Shown: piece by piece, positions 17,623-26,315 of the stretch
How positions within the stretch are numbered: the stretch's first letter is position 1
Layout: every line of letters starts with the position of its first letter
Assembly: GCA_015057515.1 (NCBI GenBank)
Contig: SVED01000010.1
Location: 1-43,066 of the forward strand
Length of the DNA: 43,066 bases
Direction of reading: 5' to 3'
DNA from: Lachnospiraceae bacterium
Lineage (GTDB): Bacteria > Bacillota > Clostridia > Lachnospirales > Lachnospiraceae
Program-made: the position numbers and the translations under genes
The notes under the pieces: generated by a model
The model's input: the letters and a program-made list of their open reading frames with translations, nothing else
Databases searched by the model: none
What the model was told of the DNA's origin: nothing

Positions 17623-19590
17623 TTACTCAGGCTTCTTTTCTCTCTTCTTCCAAAGTGTAAACTTAAGAAGTGTGAGAATAATAAGACCAAATACTACTAA
17701 GCTACCTACATTAGCAACTGTCTCTGAAAGGCCAAGCTTTCCTGATATGTCAATAACCTCGCCAACGCCGAATACAGCAAGTACAGCAAGTACAATACCA
17801 ACTAAACCTTCACCTGCAATCATACCTGAACAGAAAAGGATACCATCGTTAACGATAGCTTTCTTTTTCTCCTCATCCTTCTTCATCTTATCGAAGAAGA
17901 GTCTTATGATACCACCTACCATAATACATGCATTGAGCTGTACAGGAAGGTATACACCGATTGCAAATGGAAGAACAGGAATTCCTAAAATCTCAACGAT
18001 AACTGCAATAACCGCACCAACTGCAACAAGTGACCATGGAAGCTTACTATCCATAACTCCCTCGATAATCATCTTCATAAGAGTTGCCTGTGGAGCACCA
18101 AGTTCCTTTGAACCAAAGCCCCAAGCTGAATCGAGAAGATAAAGTGTACCACCAATAGCAAATGCTGATGCAACAACACCAATAACCTCACCAATCTGCT
18201 GTTTCTTAGGAGTAGAACCAAGAAGATAACCAGTCTTTAAATCCTGTGATGTATCACCTGAAATAGCTGCTACGATACATATGATAGAACCTATTGCTAT
18301 GGCTCCCTGCATACCAGAAACGCCATCATCACCAGTAAGCTTAAGAATAACAGTTGTGAATAAAAGTGTTGCAATAGCCATACCTGATACCGGGTTATTA
18401 CTACTTCCAACAAGACCAACCATTCTAGATGAAACAGTTGCGAAGAAGAAACCAAATACAACTACGATAACTGCTCCAAGCGGTGAAACCGGAACTGCAG
18501 GCACTAACCATATAAGGAGTGTAAGTACGATAATAGCTCCTATAACTAACTTCATACTAAGATCCTGCGCTGTACGTGGAAGTTTCATCTTCTTAGCATC
18601 CTTTTCGTCAGCCTCGAAAATCATACCCGCTGAATCAACAACTGCTCCGCCCTTCATACCCTTTATAGCATCTCTGAATGTTGTAACAATAAGAGGAAGT
18701 GACTTAACAAGGCTTATAACGCCTCCTGCAGCAAGAGCTCCTGCTCCAATATAACGGATATATGAACCCCAGATACCACTAGCACCCTCAGCTGCAAATA
18801 TTGCGCCGATAGTCTCTGTACCAGGATTTAAAATTGTGTCTGCACCAAGGAGTACAAAAAGTGGAATAAGAACCATCCAGCTAAGTACACCACCAGCGAA
18901 CATATATGAAGAAATACGTGGACCACAGATATAACCAACACTCATTACAGCTGGATAAATCTGAGTACCAATTTCTCCTGCAAAATTCTTAAACTTAAGT
19001 GATACTTCACTTGGAACTGCCTTAAGACCATCAATGATGAACTTAAATATTGCAGCAAATCCCATACCTGCAAATACAGTACCTGCATTTGCTCCACCTT
19101 CTTCACCAGCAAGAAGTACCTCTGCACAAGCAGTTCCTTCTGGATAAGGAAGAGTGTTGTGCTCCTTAACAATAAGAGCATTACGAAGTGGAACCATAAA
19201 AAATACACCAAGCAAACCACCCAAAAGTGCAATAAGTGTAATCTCAATAATACCTGGCTTGTCCATAACTCCATCCTTTGCCCAAAGGAAAAGTGCAGGA
19301 ATTGTAAAGATTGCACCTGCAGCAAGGGACTCACCTGCTGAACCAATGGTCTGAACAATATTACTCTCTAATATTGAATTCTTACGCATAATAACACGTA
19401 TAACACCCATAGAAATAACAGCTGCCGGAATTGAAGCTGAAACTGTCATACCAACACGAAGTCCAAGGTATGCGTTTGCAGCACCAAATATTACAGCGAG
19501 CATGATACCCATGATAATGGATGTAACAGTAATCTCAGGGGTAACCTTATCCGCTGGAATATAAGGTTTAAACTCTTTGTTGTCGTTCAT
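17623..19590 (-). CDS. OPT-family oligopeptide transporter
   Basis: 655-residue integral membrane protein of the OPT superfamily, proton-coupled importers of oligopeptides or metal chelates. About 14-16 hydrophobic helices. Family signatures: TVTSIIMGIMLAVIFGAANAYLGLRVGMT near the N-terminus is spread over residues 20-50, followed by NIVQTIGSAGES, the LPYPEGTACAEVL motif, SSRMVGLVGSSNNPVSGM and GDTSQDLKTGYLLGSTP. Start ATG 19590 follows AAGGAG by seven bases; the open frame to 19647 adds an unlikely basic extension. It forms a two-gene operon with the pqqD-like gene. Substrate cannot be told from sequence. Confidence 0.9.
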   Translation of the reverse strand: MNDNKEFKPYIPADKVTPEITVTSIIMGIMLAVIFGAANAYLGLRVGMTVSASIPAAVISMGVIRVIMRKNSILESNIVQTIGSAGESLAAGAIFTIPALFLWAKDGVMDKPGIIEITLIALLGGLLGVFFMVPLRNALIVKEHNTLPYPEGTACAEVLLAGEEGGANAGTVFAGMGFAAIFKFIIDGLKAVPSEVSLKFKNFAGEIGTQIYPAVMSVGYICGPRISSYMFAGGVLSWMVLIPLFVLLGADTILNPGTETIGAIFAAEGASGIWGSYIRYIGAGALAAGGVISLVKSLPLIVTTFRDAIKGMKGGAVVDSAGMIFEADEKDAKKMKLPRTAQDLSMKLVIGAIIVLTLLIWLVPAVPVSPLGAVIVVVFGFFFATVSSRMVGLVGSSNNPVSGMAIATLLFTTVILKLTGDDGVSGMQGAIAIGSIICIVAAISGDTSQDLKTGYLLGSTPKKQQIGEVIGVVASAFAIGGTLYLLDSAWGFGSKELGAPQATLMKMIIEGVMDSKLPWSLVAVGAVIAVIVEILGIPVLPFAIGVYLPVQLNACIMVGGIIRLFFDKMKKDEEKKKAIVNDGILFCSGMIAGEGLVGIVLAVLAVFGVGEVIDISGKLGLSETVANVGSLVVFGLIILTLLKFTLWKKREKKPE

Positions 19591-19753
19591 AAAATATCTC
19601 CTTTTTTGTATTTCACATCTTTTTAATAATATACGATAATTCGCCATAATGCAAGGAAATCTGGCATTTTTCTAGGTTTTTCTATACAATTTATACAATT
19701 TTTTAATTTTTCATCATAAAAATGGTTTTGAGGCAATAAATTTTTGTCCAATA

Positions 19754-19798
19754 ATAAAAAAGTATATCCACAAATCTATACAAATTTGCAGATATACT
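19754..19798 (-). terminator. Terminator of the lipid kinase gene
   Basis: On the minus strand the arms at 19784-19798 and 19761-19775 pair over 15 positions, two of them G-U, with an 8-base loop, followed by six T. The two G-U pairs exist only in the minus-strand RNA, which fixes the direction. It begins seven bases after the stop of the gene. Confidence 0.8.
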
Positions 19799-19804
19799 CA
19801 ATCT

Positions 19805-20725
19805 TTATACTATTAAATTTAATTTTTCCGGAACACACTCATACATTATGTCAACTACATCTCCGCAATATTCTCCGTCGGCGTGCATTACCACCGGTTC
19901 ACTTATTTTCATATGACATTTCTTGCAATTAACTATGTCAAATCCCTTAATATTCTCATGTTTTGCAGCAACTAAAAATGGCAAACAGAAAAAGGTTCTC
20001 CACTTTGGTATACTATGAACCATACATACAGAAAGTAATCCATCTCGTGCATCTGCTCTAGGAGCCATAGGCACTCCTCCACCTTCTGCTCTAAAATTCA
20101 TAGCCGCCACAAATATCACCTTGCTAAGTTCTCTTTTTTCACCATCTATCCAAGCTTCAATATCTGCTGTGGTCATACTAAATAGTGTCTCCACAGTTAA
20201 AATAATATAGGTGAGCTTTCCAAGATGTAACTTATTTAAGAAAGTTTTTAACTTAGAAGTAAGTGCCTTCTTACAAACTATGGCATCAAGACCTACACCA
20301 GAGCTTATAGCAAAATATCTAGGAGTGGCTTCCCCTGCAATTTCTGCCTTTCCTATATCAATAGCTTCAGTGCGCTGGCTATCTACTATGGTTTTTAACT
20401 GTTCTATAGGATTACCCTTAATCCCTAAGCCTCTGGCAAAATCATTTCCCGAACCTGTTGGTATAATGCCAAAATTAATCTTAGAGAAATCCGTTATACC
20501 ATTTATAACCTCATTGATAGTTCCATCTCCACCTATAACAACTAAATTAATCTTGCTCTGTGGCAAAGTACAAAGCTCTTCTGCAAGCTCTGTGGCATGT
20601 CCTTCATACTTGGTATCCACAGCCTTGAATGGAATATTATGTTCTTTTAAATATTGTTTTACACTTTTCCAAATCTCTAAACCCTTGCCTGTTCTAGAGG
20701 TTGGATTGACTATAAAATATAACAT
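19805..20725 (-). CDS. Diacylglycerol kinase-family lipid kinase
   Basis: Cytoplasmic/peripheral membrane enzyme that phosphorylates a lipid diacylglycerol-type substrate using ATP. 306 residues, the usual length of the YegS/DagK/BmrU family. Seen: N-terminal IVNPTSRTGKG, the nucleotide-binding VVIGGDGTINEVINGI (from about 62), IIPTGSGNDFARGLGI (from about 86), and C-terminal MHADGEYCGDV. ATG 20725 follows AAGGG by seven bases. It starts 60 bases after the intrinsic-factor-like gene with no terminator seen between, so some read-through from the riboswitch-controlled transcript is likely. Whether it is the DgkB of lipoteichoic acid recycling cannot be decided. Confidence 0.87.
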   Translation of the reverse strand: MLYFIVNPTSRTGKGLEIWKSVKQYLKEHNIPFKAVDTKYEGHATELAEELCTLPQSKINLVVIGGDGTINEVINGITDFSKINFGIIPTGSGNDFARGLGIKGNPIEQLKTIVDSQRTEAIDIGKAEIAGEATPRYFAISSGVGLDAIVCKKALTSKLKTFLNKLHLGKLTYIILTVETLFSMTTADIEAWIDGEKRELSKVIFVAAMNFRAEGGGVPMAPRADARDGLLSVCMVHSIPKWRTFFCLPFLVAAKHENIKGFDIVNCKKCHMKISEPVVMHADGEYCGDVVDIMYECVPEKLNLIV

Positions 20726-20785
20726 ACCGTATCCCTTTAAATTTATCTGTTGTCTGCTACCTATACAGTATATCAGTTATATATA

Positions 20786-22651
20786 TTACTTTTCAATGGT
20801 AATTCTCTCTTTTTTTCTTAAGCATATAATGCCAATCATGCACATAATAGCAAGTCCTGATACTGGAACTAATGGCATATTATCTCCTGTCTTCACACTA
20901 TCATCCAGATTTGCATCCAAAATATCTACCATTTTGCTGAAATCCCAATATGATGTTCCATCAGTCTTAAAAAGCTTGTATGCGTTTAATGCCTGCATTA
21001 TCTGAATTGTTGCGAGGTTATTTACCTTTTCACCATATTTGTAGGCAAATCCATTTGCACCGGCTACAGAAAAAGTATCAATTCGTTTTATCATATTGGC
21101 ACTTGCATCACCAAAACCATTTGCTGCTACAGTAGGATCAATTCCTAAAATAGAAAGTGCCATAAGTACCTGGGCAGTTGAGTTACTATTATTGTCAAAA
21201 GCATACTCTGATGACATTGAATTTTTAAGATAATTAACTCCATTTTCCATAGCTGTAGCTACTGCCGGGTTACTGGACTTGTAAGGTGCAAGAGCCTGAA
21301 GCGCCATAGCTGTTACATCTACACTCGTTGTCACATTATCAAAAAGACCGAAACCTCCATTAGTTGTGTTTTGCATAGCAAGGAGCTTGTTTACAATAGC
21401 ATCTCTTGTCCATTTAGCATCTGCCGGAATCTCAATATCTCTTGCATCAAGAGCAAGCAACGCATAAATGAGCTCATTTGATCCACTATCGAGAGATGGA
21501 TGATTGTATAGCATAGCTGCAAGGTTCACGCCACCAACGTCTGTAATATCCTGTCCCATAGCAGAAAGTGCAAGAGCAACTCGAGCAATCTCAGTAGGTT
21601 TCTCGTCTGTTGTCCAGTTCTTTACTTCTTCTACTACTGAGTCATAATAGTTTTCTAAAGTTACTCCACCAAGCTCTTTTCCTGCTCTAAGCATATTAAT
21701 CACATACCACTCATAGCCATACACCAGCTCGTCACCAAAAGTTCCTTCAAGATAGGCAGCACCACTGTCAATACCAGTTGCTACAATATCATCCACACTG
21801 TCTGTTGATAGAGCAGGTGCTACAGGAGTTGGTTCTGGAATTGGCTCCGGAGTTGGCTCTGGAATTGGCTCCGGAGTTGGCTCTGGGGTTGGTTCAGTCT
21901 GTGCATCTGACACTGTAATTACACACTGAGCTGCTGTTATAGCTGTTTTTCCAGCATTGTTTGTCTTTTTTGCTGTTATAACATATTCTCCTGCAGCATC
22001 AAAAGTAAGGGATACCTTTCCTTCTGCATCTGTCACTTTTCCATCTGCAAGAGTGCCATTTATATAAATATTGGCTCCCTCATATCCTGTGGCTATAGGA
22101 TTCCAGCTTGCATCATATGTATAGTAATTTAAGGTCAAAGCTGTTTCCTCGTTTACTTCACTTGTAACATTATACTCTGAGAAAAATACATATGTATCTG
22201 AGTAATCAGAATTTCCATAAACAAAGGCGTGTATCATGTCACCATCTTCAACAGTATCCTCAAGCGACCAGGCGGAAGCATTGTTAACATAATACCCGAA
22301 CAAACCAGACACATCTCCCCAAAGCTTTGTAAGGCTAAGCCCATATGACCCATATGCATCTCCATACCCCGATTCACCATCTGGATGAAGATCCTTGTGA
22401 GCCTGTCTCAATGCATCAGAAATATAATATTCATCTCCAGCCTCACCAGACTTTCCTGACAAAGTTACTTCTACATAATCAACCTTATCTCCATTCTTGT
22501 CCGTAACAAAGTCTCCATTATAGCTTATGGCAACCAATACTGTAATATCTTTAGCCTCAGCCTTCGCAATATTGGCTGGCATAAAAGTAAGGCATAATAC
22601 AAGACACATAAGCACAGCAAAAATTCTTTGTCTTAATTTTCTTTGTTTCAT
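20786..22651 (-). CDS. Exported intrinsic-factor/transcobalamin-like protein, predicted surface corrinoid-binding protein
   Basis: 621 residues. Signal peptide (about 1-32, ending ANIAKAEA), DUF4430 domain (about 35-147; GLFGYYVNNASAWSLEDTVE then DGDMIHAF), a beta-sandwich domain (165-248), a Pro/Glu linker (253-276), an alpha/alpha-toroid domain (280-575; ALALSAMGQDI, YALLALDARDI, NGGFGLFDN, TAMALQALAPYK) and a C-terminal VKTGDN, hydrophobic helix and basic tail for envelope anchoring. DUF4430 and the toroid are the two halves of animal intrinsic factor and transcobalamin, here in reversed order. It sits behind a cobalamin riboswitch and after the ECF genes, so surface capture of B12 is the inferred role. 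Strong AAGGAGG site. Binding itself is not shown by sequence. Confidence 0.82.
   Translation of the reverse strand: MKQRKLRQRIFAVLMCLVLCLTFMPANIAKAEAKDITVLVAISYNGDFVTDKNGDKVDYVEVTLSGKSGEAGDEYYISDALRQAHKDLHPDGESGYGDAYGSYGLSLTKLWGDVSGLFGYYVNNASAWSLEDTVEDGDMIHAFVYGNSDYSDTYVFFSEYNVTSEVNEETALTLNYYTYDASWNPIATGYEGANIYINGTLADGKVTDAEGKVSLTFDAAGEYVITAKKTNNAGKTAITAAQCVITVSDAQTEPTPEPTPEPIPEPTPEPIPEPTPVAPALSTDSVDDIVATGIDSGAAYLEGTFGDELVYGYEWYVINMLRAGKELGGVTLENYYDSVVEEVKNWTTDEKPTEIARVALALSAMGQDITDVGGVNLAAMLYNHPSLDSGSNELIYALLALDARDIEIPADAKWTRDAIVNKLLAMQNTTNGGFGLFDNVTTSVDVTAMALQALAPYKSSNPAVATAMENGVNYLKNSMSSEYAFDNNSNSTAQVLMALSILGIDPTVAANGFGDASANMIKRIDTFSVAGANGFAYKYGEKVNNLATIQIMQALNAYKLFKTDGTSYWDFSKMVDILDANLDDSVKTGDNMPLVPVSGLAIMCMIGIICLRKKERITIEK
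21824..21895 (-). repeat. In-frame repeat coding for a Pro-Glu linker
   Basis: Three imperfect 24-base units encode EPTPEPIP-type octapeptides within the intrinsic-factor-like gene. The rigid linker separates the beta domains from the toroid domain. Such repeats vary in copy number between strains by slippage. Confidence 0.85.
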
Positions 22652-22722
22652 CTTTTTATCCTCCTTATTTGTTTAACTACAATTTATCTGCATATTATTT
22701 ATTCATAAAATTTTCTACGAAT

Positions 22723-22754
22723 AAAAAAACCGCAACAGAAAAAATCTGTCGCGG
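22723..22754 (-). terminator. Riboswitch expression-platform terminator before the intrinsic-factor-like gene
   Basis: CCGCGACAG and CTGTTGCGG (minus strand, 22746-22754 and 22730-22738) pair with one G-U, followed by seven T. It lies between the cobalamin aptamer and the gene start at 22651, so binding of cobalamin is expected to favour this stem and stop transcription. Confidence 0.85.
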
Positions 22755-22835
22755 CCATATTTTCACGTCCAGTCACACACAAATAAACAAGCATATAATC
22801 GCCTTATTATACGCTTATCAATGTGATTATGCTCT

Positions 22836-23040
22836 TGCATCATAGGTCTTCCGACTTATGCAATGTGTGACTTAAGTCACGCGTTTGCCCCTCAGCCTTC
22901 TCAGGTATTCACCCAATGACCGACTCACGTCACGAAGGACATCCTCTTGCACATACGGCAACTGGCTATGTTCCGGACTCCCACCGGATTCTCTCATCCC
23001 CGAGCCTGCCAAGGCAGTCTTAACTCGGAGTCACGATGCA
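22836..23040 (-). promoter_or_regulatory. Cobalamin riboswitch aptamer (intrinsic-factor-like gene)
   Basis: Minus strand: P1 is formed by TGCATCGT and ATGATGCA at the two ends. Conserved core pieces are ATCCGGTGGGAGTCCGGAAC, AGCCAGTTGCC, GAAGGCTGAGGGGCAAACGC and the B12 box variant AAGTCGGAAGACC. These are the hallmarks of the adenosylcobalamin aptamer class. Its own promoter lies at 23064-23092 and a terminator at 22723-22754, giving a complete transcription-attenuation unit. The leader from start site to gene is about 400 bases and holds nothing else recognised. Confidence 0.88.
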
Positions 23041-23063
23041 GTTTATGTAGTTTTATGAAACAT

Positions 23064-23092
23064 ATTCTAACTTCGCGCATACATTTTGTCAA
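23064..23092 (-). promoter_or_regulatory. Promoter of the second cobalamin riboswitch, inside the end of the ecfT-like gene
   Basis: TTGACA (23087-23092) and TAGAAT (23064-23069) on the minus strand are exactly 17 bases apart, close to consensus. The -10 box overlaps the TAG stop codon of the preceding T-protein gene. It allows the intrinsic-factor-like gene to be transcribed separately from the ECF operon. Confidence 0.7.
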
Positions 23093-23936
23093 GATAAGTA
23101 TGTAACCCAGCTGGCAAAAAAACCAATCCCCCATAAGCCATCACAAACAACACATCCAACCAGCCCAAATTCTCAATTATTATCTCTGGGTCATAGAGTA
23201 TCTTTGTATATCCAAGTTCTGCTGCCACAACAGTAATCATAATAAGAGCGGTCATAACAAGCAGCACTAATCTATCTCTATTATCAAATCTGTATGTTGA
23301 AAAAGCTGTTCTGCCTTTTAATGAATAGCCTCTCGCTTTCATTGACGCAGAACTATCTATATAGCTATCCAAGGTAGCTGTCGTAACAATTGACGCCACA
23401 GAAAATCTATTTTTTACGCGACGTAATATATTTCCATCTGATTTACCTCTTCCTATACCTTGCCTTCCAAGAGATACTTCCCTTTCTCTTTCACCAATAA
23501 GAGGAACACTTCTAAATAGTATTGACACATAAAGAGAAAGCTTTGGAGATATTCTCCCCAACAAATAAACTACCTTATCTATGGACATAACCTCTAACAC
23601 GCAAGCAAAAAGCACAATCAAAGTAGCACCCTTAATGCCTAACACACCACCATAAACTATAGCCTCTGTAGTCATATTATTTCCAATGCTATTCTGCCAT
23701 AATACTGTAACTCCAAAATGATTGTATGACGCATAAATCATTACATAAAATATAACAAAAGGAATTAGAACAAGGTTAAATGCAAGTCCTTTTTTCCCTT
23801 TTAAAATGCTATAAAAAGCAAATCCACCCACATACGAAATCAAAACATATATAGGGTGATTTACGCAAAATACAAATATTATTGTAACAAAAAAATATAT
23901 GAAGTTTATAAAAGGATGAAAACTTCCAAATCCCAT
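23067..23936 (-). CDS. ECF transporter T component (CbiQ/EcfT family), second copy
   Basis: Transmembrane scaffold that couples the ATPases to the substrate-binding S protein; 289 residues. Five to six hydrophobic helices. The cytoplasmic coupling motifs are LGRQGIGRGKSD (about 151-162) and SMKARGYSLKGRTAFSTY (about 201-218), the Ala-Arg-Gly pattern of the family. ATG 23936 is chosen over GTG 23948 because GAGG lies just upstream; it is one base after the S gene stop. Last gene of the first B12 operon. A second, different T gene is present at 26288, which is unusual for one cassette. Confidence 0.84.
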   Translation of the reverse strand: MGFGSFHPFINFIYFFVTIIFVFCVNHPIYVLISYVGGFAFYSILKGKKGLAFNLVLIPFVIFYVMIYASYNHFGVTVLWQNSIGNNMTTEAIVYGGVLGIKGATLIVLFACVLEVMSIDKVVYLLGRISPKLSLYVSILFRSVPLIGEREREVSLGRQGIGRGKSDGNILRRVKNRFSVASIVTTATLDSYIDSSASMKARGYSLKGRTAFSTYRFDNRDRLVLLVMTALIMITVVAAELGYTKILYDPEIIIENLGWLDVLFVMAYGGLVFLPAGLHTYLDKMYARS

Positions 23937-23937
23937 A

Positions 23938-24669
23938 TTATTCCTCACTCATTACTCCATACTTTACCTTAATTCTATCCAGCTTCTCACACATAGGCTT
24001 TGCCAATAAAAATAGCGTAATAGTCGTTGCCACAGCATGAACAGCGTTGAGAGGCAAGCCATACATATAAGTAGTTTTTACAAAATCCATGTTTATCTCT
24101 ATACCCATAGTAAACAAGGAACTAGTATCCAGTATTGGCCCTACCAGACAAAGTATCACCAATCCTCCAACTATTGCCACCGGAATTCTTTTTCCTGGCT
24201 TTAACACTCCCGTTTTTCCTAAAAACCCTATTACAAATCCTCCTATGCCGTAGGCAAACATCTGCCAAGGTGTCCAGACACCCTGCATAAATACAAAGTT
24301 GCTGACAAAGGCACTTATTGCCCCTGTAAAAAAACCAACCTCTGAACCAAAAGCAAGTCCTGCAATCATTATAATTCCTGCCATAGGTTTAAAATGGGGA
24401 ACCATTATAAATGCCACTCTAGATATAACAGCTATAGCGCAAAGTACAGCCAAAGTAACAAGTTCTCTTGCCTGAGGTTTTCTTTTTTCAAATCTTAAGA
24501 AAAAAGGCACCATAGATAATATTATTAAAATCACGCTTGTAATATAATACTTCTTGCTATCCAAGCGCCATGTTAAATACAAAAGAACTGGAATTATTAT
24601 AAACACAACTAGAAAAGTTATCATTTTTTTTAAAAATGCACTCTTTGCCTTTACTGATTTTTCTTGCAT
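23938..24669 (-). CDS. ECF transporter S component, predicted corrinoid-specific
   Basis: 243 residues with six or more helices. Order: a helical hairpin (about 15-60) not found in short S proteins, then the S core from ELVTLAVLCAIAVISRVAFI, containing VPHFKPMAGIIMIAGLAFG, FFTGAISAFVSNFVFMQG, TPWQMFAYGIGGFVIGFLGK and a C-terminal LNAVHAVATTITLFL. This resembles the CbrT-type/uncharacterised ECF S proteins. Substrate is inferred from the upstream cobalamin riboswitch and the adenosyltransferase gene, not from residues. It overlaps the ATPase gene by 19 bases and abuts the second T gene, so translation is coupled. Confidence 0.82.
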   Translation of the reverse strand: MQEKSVKAKSAFLKKMITFLVVFIIIPVLLYLTWRLDSKKYYITSVILIILSMVPFFLRFEKRKPQARELVTLAVLCAIAVISRVAFIMVPHFKPMAGIIMIAGLAFGSEVGFFTGAISAFVSNFVFMQGVWTPWQMFAYGIGGFVIGFLGKTGVLKPGKRIPVAIVGGLVILCLVGPILDTSSLFTMGIEINMDFVKTTYMYGLPLNAVHAVATTITLFLLAKPMCEKLDRIKVKYGVMSEE

Positions 24670-26315
24670 AATTCAATCACATCCTCATTTGTTATCGCAT
24701 TACTAAACACTTCTCGACTCATTCTATTGGCTGCTGTTGTATAAAAGTTATTATGCGAGAAGAAACGATGAGTCGTGTTAGTAGTCACAACACCGCCGTC
24801 GAAAAACATACTCACATAATCCGCATATTTTGCACAAAACTCCACATCGTGAGAAACCATCACAACAGTTACTCCCTGATGTTTCAGTTTTTCTAATATG
24901 TTACCAAACTGTTTTTTGAAAAAGTTATCCATGCCCTTTGTGGGTTCATCCAATAAAAGTATCTTAGGATTGGTGAGCAGAACCTTTGCAAGGGCTGTTC
25001 TTTGCTGTTCTCCCCCCGATAAATCGTATGGATGACTTTCAAAAAGCTCCTCTATCTCACATAACTTTGCAACCTCTGAAAGTCTTGCATCGTCCACCTT
25101 GCCATCAAACATTTCTTCCAATTCCTCTTTAACAGTCTTTTTCACAAAAAGACTCTGAGGATCCTGCGGAAGCATTACCAACAAATTCTTAAACAACTCA
25201 CCATTCTTATACTTAGTTACATTCTTTCCGTTTACATATACCTTTCCTCTGTAAGGTTTACATATGTTACATATAGCCTTGAGTGTGGTTGACTTTCCAG
25301 TTCCATTACCACCTACTATGGCATATATAGAGCCTGACGGAACCTTGAGAGATGTCCCTCTTAAAACATCAGGGTTATTCTTTTCGTATCTAAACCAAAC
25401 TTCCTTTAAAGAAATTGCAGGTTCATCTATGTCTTCTATATCATAGTTTTCCTCTTCAACTGTTGTAATTACTGGAATACTATCCACAAACTTATTCATA
25501 AGCCAGTCTCTGCCCTGTCTTACCGTCAGAGGACAAGTCTTATCATCTCCTACACCATAATACACCTGAACCGGAGTTGGAAGTGCCTCACACATAGGAC
25601 TAGATATGTTGTAAAGATATGCACCTATATTTTCTGGCTTATCATCAGCTATAATTTTACCTGACTCCATAACAATAACTCTATCTGATGCACTAAATAT
25701 ATCCTCTAATCTATGTTCAGTAATTATTATAGTAGTACCCAATTCCCTGTTAATCTTCTTCATTGTATTTAAAAAATCAGCCGCCGCTATAGGATCTAGC
25801 TGACTTGTAGGCTCATCTAATATAAGTACTTTGGGTTGCATAGCCATAATGGATGCCAAATTGAGGAGTTGCTTCTGTCCTCCAGAAAGCTCTGACACCT
25901 CCCTATGAAACCAATCCTGAATTCCAAAATAGCTTGCCATTTCCGCCACTCGAAGTCTCATTACCTTTTGGTCTGTGCCAAGACTTTCTAACCCAAAGGC
26001 AAGTTCATGCCAAACCTTATCTGTGACAATCTGACTATCTGGATTTTGCATTACATATCCAATCTTAGAGGACTGTAACCTAAGGTCAGCATCCTGAAGA
26101 GGCCTACCCATGAAAAATATGTCTCCCGACTTGACACCATGAGGAGTAAGTACGGATTTCAAATGCTTAAGTAAGGTGGTTTTTCCACTTCCACTTCTAC
26201 CACAAAGAGTTATAAACTCTCCCTGGTCTATAGTAAGATTTATAGAGTCCAGCACTCGCTTATCCTTTTTTGTAGGATAGACAAAGCTTAAATTTTGGAT
26301 TTTGAAAAGTTCCAT
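24651..26315 (-). CDS. ECF transporter ATPase, two ABC domains fused in one chain
   Basis: 554 residues made of two ATP-binding cassettes, corresponding to EcfA1 and EcfA2 (CbiO-like). First: Walker A GRSGSGKTT (about 38-46), signature LSGGQKQL, Walker B VLILDEPTSQLDP. Second (from about 295): Walker A GGNGTGKSTT, signature LSGGEQQR, Walker B ILLLDEPTKGMD. Both halves look catalytically complete. The ATG at 26315 has GGAGG seven bases upstream and overlaps the preceding T gene by 28 bases. Together with the S protein and one or both T proteins it forms the importer; regulation is by the riboswitch at 28729-28906. Confidence 0.92.
   Translation of the reverse strand: MELFKIQNLSFVYPTKKDKRVLDSINLTIDQGEFITLCGRSGSGKTTLLKHLKSVLTPHGVKSGDIFFMGRPLQDADLRLQSSKIGYVMQNPDSQIVTDKVWHELAFGLESLGTDQKVMRLRVAEMASYFGIQDWFHREVSELSGGQKQLLNLASIMAMQPKVLILDEPTSQLDPIAAADFLNTMKKINRELGTTIIITEHRLEDIFSASDRVIVMESGKIIADDKPENIGAYLYNISSPMCEALPTPVQVYYGVGDDKTCPLTVRQGRDWLMNKFVDSIPVITTVEEENYDIEDIDEPAISLKEVWFRYEKNNPDVLRGTSLKVPSGSIYAIVGGNGTGKSTTLKAICNICKPYRGKVYVNGKNVTKYKNGELFKNLLVMLPQDPQSLFVKKTVKEELEEMFDGKVDDARLSEVAKLCEIEELFESHPYDLSGGEQQRTALAKVLLTNPKILLLDEPTKGMDNFFKKQFGNILEKLKHQGVTVVMVSHDVEFCAKYADYVSMFFDGGVVTTNTTHRFFSHNNFYTTAANRMSREVFSNAITNEDVIELCKKNQ

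Noticed and set aside
17672-18754. Two plus-strand open frames of about 157 codons
   Set aside because: Antisense shadows of the OPT transporter; low-complexity Thr/Ser/Pro composition and no initiation signals.
20211-21005. 264-codon plus-strand open frame
   Set aside because: It lies antisense over the lipid kinase and intrinsic-factor-like genes, has no ribosome site, and its residues follow the complement of those well-identified genes.
21824-21895. Short direct repeats as a possible CRISPR array
   Set aside because: Units are contiguous without spacers and encode an in-frame Pro-Glu linker.
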